Shown here: positions 58,945 through 64,000 of the stretch, in pieces | Layout of the letters: every line of letters begins with the position of its first letter | How positions within the stretch are numbered: position 1 is the first letter of the stretch | From: Sclerotinia nivalis | Taxonomy: Eukaryota; Ascomycota; Leotiomycetes; Helotiales; Sclerotiniaceae | Direction: 5' to 3' | DNA: 64,000 nucleotides | Assembly: GCA_029531795.1 (NCBI GenBank) | Contig: JAPEIS010000018.1 | Coordinates: 248,001-312,000, forward strand | Made by a program: the position numbers and the translations under genes | Notes under the pieces: generated by a model | Told to the model about the DNA's origin: nothing | What the model saw: only the letters and a program-made list of their open reading frames with translations | Databases searched by the model: none

Positions 58945-60103
58945 TTTTGATGTGCTTTGAGAGAGGTGTTATGGGATTGGGAGCTACTTGAGGGTTGGTG
59001 ATGTAAGGTTACAAAGTAAATGAAGCTTGAGCCGGATAAAAGAAAGGCCGATCTCCATTTCGTACAAGCTTGGAAATGTGGAACTATTTTCAATTGCAGC
59101 ATAATAATCTATTATAAATTCATTCATGATATATCCATTGTATTTCTCTTACGACAAGTCATGAGGGTTGCATAGTACAGAACCGGCTCAGTAATCCTTG
59201 GCCAAGTACAACTCTTATTAGCATTGCCTAAAGAGGAAGTCAATTGAAGATATTTTCAAGCAATCCTTGAAGTACCGATCCTTTGATTTATTGAGACTTC
59301 TGTTTTGGGGGGGAAGGGGGGGGCCTCCTCCTGCCATCTGGAGATACATTGGATGACATTTATACAAAAAATATATATGGAGTTGATTTTGAACTTCTCA
59401 GTTGCACAACTTTTGCGAGTGCGAAACTTGAGTATGTACTATACCTGCACATAACTTTCTGAACGAAGGCCTGATTTTGACCTGTACAGTGTATCAGGAA
59501 CCATCATTTCAGTCGAAGAGAAAGTTACTCTTAAATGATATTCAAAAAAGCAAAATTGTGCCTACAAGCCGAAGTTGTGGGGTCTCAGACGGATTGAATG
59601 CCCTATACAATCATGGGTAGACAATTTAATACTACACACTTTTGGCTAGCATAGTTGCTAGGCATTGAAAGAAAGAAGAACGGATGTATAAACACAGTAT
59701 AAACTTTTGTATGATTTTCGTTTCTTAATTTTGTATACTTCAAACCATCCATAAATCCCAAAAACTGCAAAGTGCAACCTGTCCTGATTTTGGTTTCTAA
59801 ATCCATATTCTATCAATACTCACAATATTAAAAGACTTCAAGAGCCCCAAAAACCCAAAAACTCCAATCCCATCCAAATTTAGGGGTACCCACCACTCCG
59901 GTTTAGCAGACTGGATTTGAAACCCTTCAATGTTCGAAAAGCTTTAAATCTTTGAACGTATTTGACTATTCGAAAGAAGTCCAGTATTCCAAACCCGTTC
60001 ATCTTCAATAAATTCAATATATCAAACGTTTTCATTGTTGACAGCAGTCGACACGATTGGAGCCCCTGGGGCATTAGCGAACGCCTATAATGTCCAAGGT
60101 GTA
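58945..60103. other. Spacer between EMC7 and the zinc-finger remnant
   Basis: EMC7 promoter and further non-coding DNA; a G-rich tract GGGGGGGAAGGGGGGGG lies at about 59,307-59,323. No coding frame convinces me. Confidence 0.4.
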
Positions 60104-61090
60104 TTAATTTGGTCTCCTTCTATCATATGCCTCCTGGGCCCTCCGACCTTCCGGGCTTTCAGGATGAACAATTCTATAATGTCTTTGTAATGCATCCTGG
60201 CGTGACAATATATTTTTACCATCGGTCCTAGTTAAGCAAGCATCAATATTGCATCTATGCTCAGTTGGACCCTTATCACCATGTCTGTTGTCAAAATGTC
60301 GCTCATAATCATACTTGCTGGCCCAAGGGCCCGAGTTTGTACAACCTCTTCTTGTGCAAATGTATTTGCTTTCCTGGTTCTTTACATACTCATATTGGTC
60401 GGTTTCTTTCTGACGTCTGCCGCGTGATAAGTATTGTCCCTCTGTACTAGGAGGCTTTACGCTACTGCTCTATGGTCCTCTACTAAGTTTTTTCGATGGT
60501 TGCTGCTCTCGTGTAATGCTGCGGTCACGCTTGGTCTGTGTCTCTCCCGCTCACTTGATGGTGCTTTGCCAACGCTTGTGCTTGAACCTGGGGTAGTTCT
60601 TTGTGATGGTTGATTCGCTCTAGGAATACGATCGTCGTGCCGAGCTGCGTCTATATTGCTGCGTCCGTCCCGCTCCCTCAATTGTGCTCCAGCAGCACTT
60701 AGGCCTGCGCTAGGTCTAGTAGCGCTGTTGCTGCTACTTTGGCGCCCAGTGTTAGAACTGGAAGGTACTGGCATCTTGTCCGAGCGACGTCTGGAGCTTT
60801 CGTGAGCATTACGTTCTGGAGCTCTATCATTCAATGATAATCTTTCAAAATTTAGCGATTCCTTTTTAGCGTCTTCCCGGTCTCTCTTCCTTATAGCTTA
60901 TGCCACGAGTTTATCATCATAATCATCGTAATCATATCTTGAAGCCTCCGCCTTGATTCGCAATTGCTCTTTTGACCAATTTTTTCGTCCAGCTAGTATA
61001 TCTTCTGCGGCACCTTGGTCTGCAAAATCTTCTCTTCGGTGCCTTTAGAAAATTCAGTTACTTTTGACTTTCCCAGTTAGCGTACCAGTC
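60104..61090 (-). pseudogene. C2H2-type zinc-finger gene, probably inactivated
   Basis: Minus strand. The C-terminal exon (60,416-60,104) encodes two finger-like units: YICTRRGCTNSGPWASKYD... ending ERHFDNRH, and HRCNIDACLTRTDGKN... ending LQRHYRIVH, then a basic tail and stop. A 44-nt intron (60,460-60,417; GTAAAG/CAG) joins it in frame to a Ser/Arg-rich disordered stretch (60,461 upward). The same frame continues upstream as FADQGAAEDILAGRKNWSKE and YDYDDYDDKLVA, then hits TAA at 60,898-60,900. There is no ATG between this stop and SSRRRSDKM, so either the gene is dead or transcription starts downstream. A role in DNA binding is inferred from the fingers only. Confidence 0.5.
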
Positions 61091-64000
61091 GCAAAAGCTA
61101 CACTTGTGACTTTGGTTGGACGGTAGGCGACAGTTGGGCTAGTTCTGAATAAACAAGGCGGGAATGCAGTCAGCCCAGCGACAGGACTGAGTTAAATACA
61201 CTTTTCTACCATCACACCACTTTGAATCGCAAAAATATATACCGCCAATTACAGCTAACAACCAACATCTAGAGGTATTAATGTGAGAGTTATAGGATCG
61301 TGACTTATAACTTATACGAAGCGAAGCGGGCCGGGGGATCGATATATTCCGTGCCGATATGATTATTATTATTAGAAGCTGATATAAATATAAAAGATTT
61401 TTTATTTATTTTTTATTTAAAAAAATTGAAATCCCCCCCAATCAGAAGATACCATGGAGAATATTGTAACCCTCTATAGTTTATAGATCATTAAATATAT
61501 AACTCCCTCTAATAAAAAAGACCCGTTTGGATCCTATCAATTCCTACAATCAATCAGTGTGATGATCCTGGCAGGAATGCCTCAGGACGTGACCATAGGC
61601 AGGTTTTGGTCCCCTCCGCGGGGACCATAAAAGACTCAACTCCATTTATTGTACAGTAGTTTGTTATTCTCTAGTATAGATAAATTGATTCTTTCTACTA
61701 TGCCATAGCGTTTTATGTCTTGAAGTCCTTTTTTGTGGTAAATAGGTATAGGTACCTACCTAGTATGCCATGACGTGTAGAATAGATAGGATTTATTCCT
61801 CGTAGTGAAATGATCCTTGGGTGAAAATACTGAATAGTATTCGGTAGACATTTCAATCCATCTTGGAGATTGCAATGCAATTAATTGATTGTAAAGATGC
61901 TCAAAAAACTTGGGAATCTCAGCGTCAAATTCAGAAACTGAGCAATGGAATATTGCTTGAGATGTTTTTTCATAGACATTGAAAACAAATAGACAGATTA
62001 ACATACTTGTTATTTTAGGGATTAATAATGTAGTGGTGGTTCTTATACAAACCTGTGAATGAACTCAGATGGAGGAATAAATCTCTTTGCAACTTGCAAA
62101 TCTAATCAGAGGCATCATAATTTTTCTCCTGACCGTCAATACTTCATTTGTTGTATTCGAACCAGGCGTAGAGAGGTTTTTATAAGAATATATAGTTGAG
62201 CTTCTCCTCATAATGATATCATTATTGATGAAAGAGTCCAAGGTAACAACAGAACATCTAACCACTTCCCATAGGACATAATGGCCTCAAAAACTTCGAA
62301 TTAGAAACAACCCACTTACCACAAAGTATTTTAAATCATTCATAAAATTCAAAATAAACTGTTGAGATTGCGGGATGCACAAAATAGGAACCCGACATTC
62401 TTAGAATGGAAGGAAAGAAAGTTAAGCTTTACGGCTGTGCTTTCTTCAGCGCAAGATCTGATTTACCTCAGATTCGAGATTGTGTTGCACGATGATTCTA
62501 TTTGTCTCTTACTGCATAGAGGTGCAATTCGCCCAGACGGATGTTGTACGACGAGTTATAAAATCCCTCATATACAATTTGCTTGGCTAATTGTACTGGT
62601 GGAGTCGGAAAGAATTAGAAAAGATTGGACTGGATCGTTATGAGAGTGAGAAGACATATGTAACTCGAGGTTTTTGTTGTCCACCTACTTGGGCGGGGGA
62701 TTTTTGTTTGTTGTAGAAATCTTCGTATTATGGCATCGCTTGCAGGTCTACCTCATATACCAATTTCCTGATTGTAAAGAATGTATGGAAACACAAGCTA
62801 ATTTAACCACTCGGTACCCGGTCCTCGCGGCAGTACAGTAATAGAATAGCTGGTAGGTACCTGAATTTCGCATATGTTGTAATTATTGAAGTTACCACTT
62901 GGCAAGTCGTTAATGAATGAGCGACGATAGAGTATTGGTATTGGTATTGATAACTTTTCCGATCAATATTTCTAGATTCTAGCAATTGCTTTTTCTTAGA
63001 GGTAAGGTAAGGATGAAGTTGGCCTTTGTTAGTGGCCCCGGCCCACCTTTCCCCGCGAACCAACATATCGGACTACATGCTATCATTTTTGGCGTAGCTT
63101 TTGAAGTGGAGCTTTAATTGCCATGATCTACAACACTAAGTAATCCTTGAAAAAGAAGCTAAAAACAACCTTAGTATCTGTTCTACGGTCATTCGAATCA
63201 CTTCAATCAAGGGAAGTACCTGTAGGTATTCGAAATGTGATGGGAGTACTTTGCCTAGGTAACAAAATAATGAACTATACTAAATGCAGATATAAATTGC
63301 GTATTCGAAGCGATCCATAGATGAATGAATTCCCGGAAAAGAAGAAAGGAATACCTAATGGTGAAGAAATGAAATAGACCGACGTCACTACCTACTAGAT
63401 GCCTAGGTAGGTATGTTGAAAAGAGGCCGAGACGGGTCGGGTTATTTGGCTGGTCGACTGAGTTTATCCTAGTAGTAACGATGCGACGATGGAAGGCTAC
63501 TGGTACGAAGGTAGAAGGATTCCATTCGGTAAGGCGAAGCAGAGACAACGTACAGGCAAGCAGCAAGTAATATCCTTGAATGTTACAATTTTACCTTTTA
63601 CCTTTTCCCGTTTTGATTGGTTGACTTTTGATTTGTTGGGCTTTTTCCTCTGTTTGTTTACGTACCTAGTAATTCTTGGAACTTCCAAGGTTGTTATCTC
63701 CTGTAATCTGGGGGTGGAACGTGCTTTAAGACAAAACAATGAGGGGAAAGTAAATAAATGATGTGATATGATAATGATATTGATAATAATAATGATATGA
63801 TATGATATGATATGGGTAAGAGTGGATGATCGGTATAAAGAGAAATAAGATATCATTGAGCAGATATATATTGAAGTCAATTCAAGAAAACAACAAAGCC
63901 ATTAATAGAGTTGGAGGTAATAGGTTTATACCAAGATAAATTGATATAAAAAGCTACTATAAAATTATCTATCAAGAGGGAAGGTTACTGTGGAATTTTG
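61091..64000. other. Right-edge gene-free region
   Basis: AT-rich with low-complexity stretches (61,370-61,440; GATAT repeats at 63,760-63,820), a perfect hairpin at 61,607-61,627 and several CCTAGGTA-type repeats. Short minus-strand frames at 61,756-62,265 have a somewhat protein-like look but in different frames and without a start or recognisable motif. I cannot support any gene. Confidence 0.4.
61607..61627. repeat. Perfect 8-bp-stem hairpin
   Basis: TGGTCCCC, loop TCCGC, then GGGGACCA. It stands out as a GC island inside AT-rich DNA. A terminator-like or mobile-element-end role is possible; nothing nearby decides it. Confidence 0.7.

Noticed and set aside
62130..62200. GGTTCGAAT T-loop-like string on the minus strand, possible tRNA
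   Set aside because: No matching T-stem, acceptor stem or D-arm around it.
1..64000. CRISPR arrays, operons, ribosome-binding sites
   Set aside because: The gene structure is eukaryotic with spliceosomal introns; no spaced direct repeats of the CRISPR kind are seen.

Overview
The window reads as nuclear chromosomal DNA of a filamentous ascomycete (Pezizomycotina; Leotiomycetes is my best guess, not provable from sequence alone). The evidence is short introns of about 45-100 nt with GTRNGT donors and CTAAC/CTGAC-type branch points, pyrimidine-rich leaders, decayed HET-domain and NB-ARC/TPR genes, and one-to-one counterparts of fungal housekeeping genes. I rebuilt exon structures by hand from splice signals, frame and family conservation; every join was checked for frame.

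Layout. 0-3.5 kb: a minus-strand gene with a CENP-C/Mif2-like cupin C-terminus on an unusual His/Lys-rich, PILPP-repeat N-terminus. 3.56-9.34 kb: a complete, apparently young Ty1/copia retrotransposon with 530-bp LTRs that look identical, a 5-bp target duplication and a half-tRNA primer site. 9.3-13.3 kb: decayed DNA including a HET-domain pseudogene. 13.3-16.1 kb: a four-TM membrane protein with a long disordered tail. 18.0-19.0 kb: PP1 inhibitor-2 (Glc8 type). 19.5-21.9 kb: dipeptidyl peptidase III. 22.6-26.3 kb: an NLR-like NB-ARC/TPR pseudogene and a second frame-broken gene remnant. 26.7-30.6 kb: the second-largest RNA polymerase III subunit. 32.8-37.2 kb: a Puf4/Mpt5-type Pumilio protein. 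38.4-39.6 kb: Tad3. 40.9-43.2 kb: a Pho84-type phosphate transporter. 43.7-46.9 kb: Gid5/Vid28/ARMC8 armadillo protein. 47.8-49.0 kb: Pho80/PREG-type cyclin. 49.5-50.2 kb: EMC10. 50.8-52.3 kb: Yea4-type UDP-GlcNAc transporter. 54.0-56.6 kb: two small proteins with N-terminal acylation signals. 58.1-58.9 kb: EMC7. 60.1-61.1 kb: a C2H2 zinc-finger gene remnant. 61.1-64 kb: no recognisable gene, but hairpins and TACCTAGG-type repeats.

Functional links. A phosphate transporter and the cyclin expected to repress the phosphate response lie about 5 kb apart, and two ER membrane complex subunits (EMC10, EMC7) lie about 8 kb apart on either side of an ER/Golgi nucleotide-sugar transporter. These may be chance, but conserved order could be tested. 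The stretch from 3.5 to 26.3 kb mixes conserved genes with a young transposon and relics of two families associated with fungal non-self recognition, which suggests an accessory, fast-decaying segment inside an otherwise housekeeping region.
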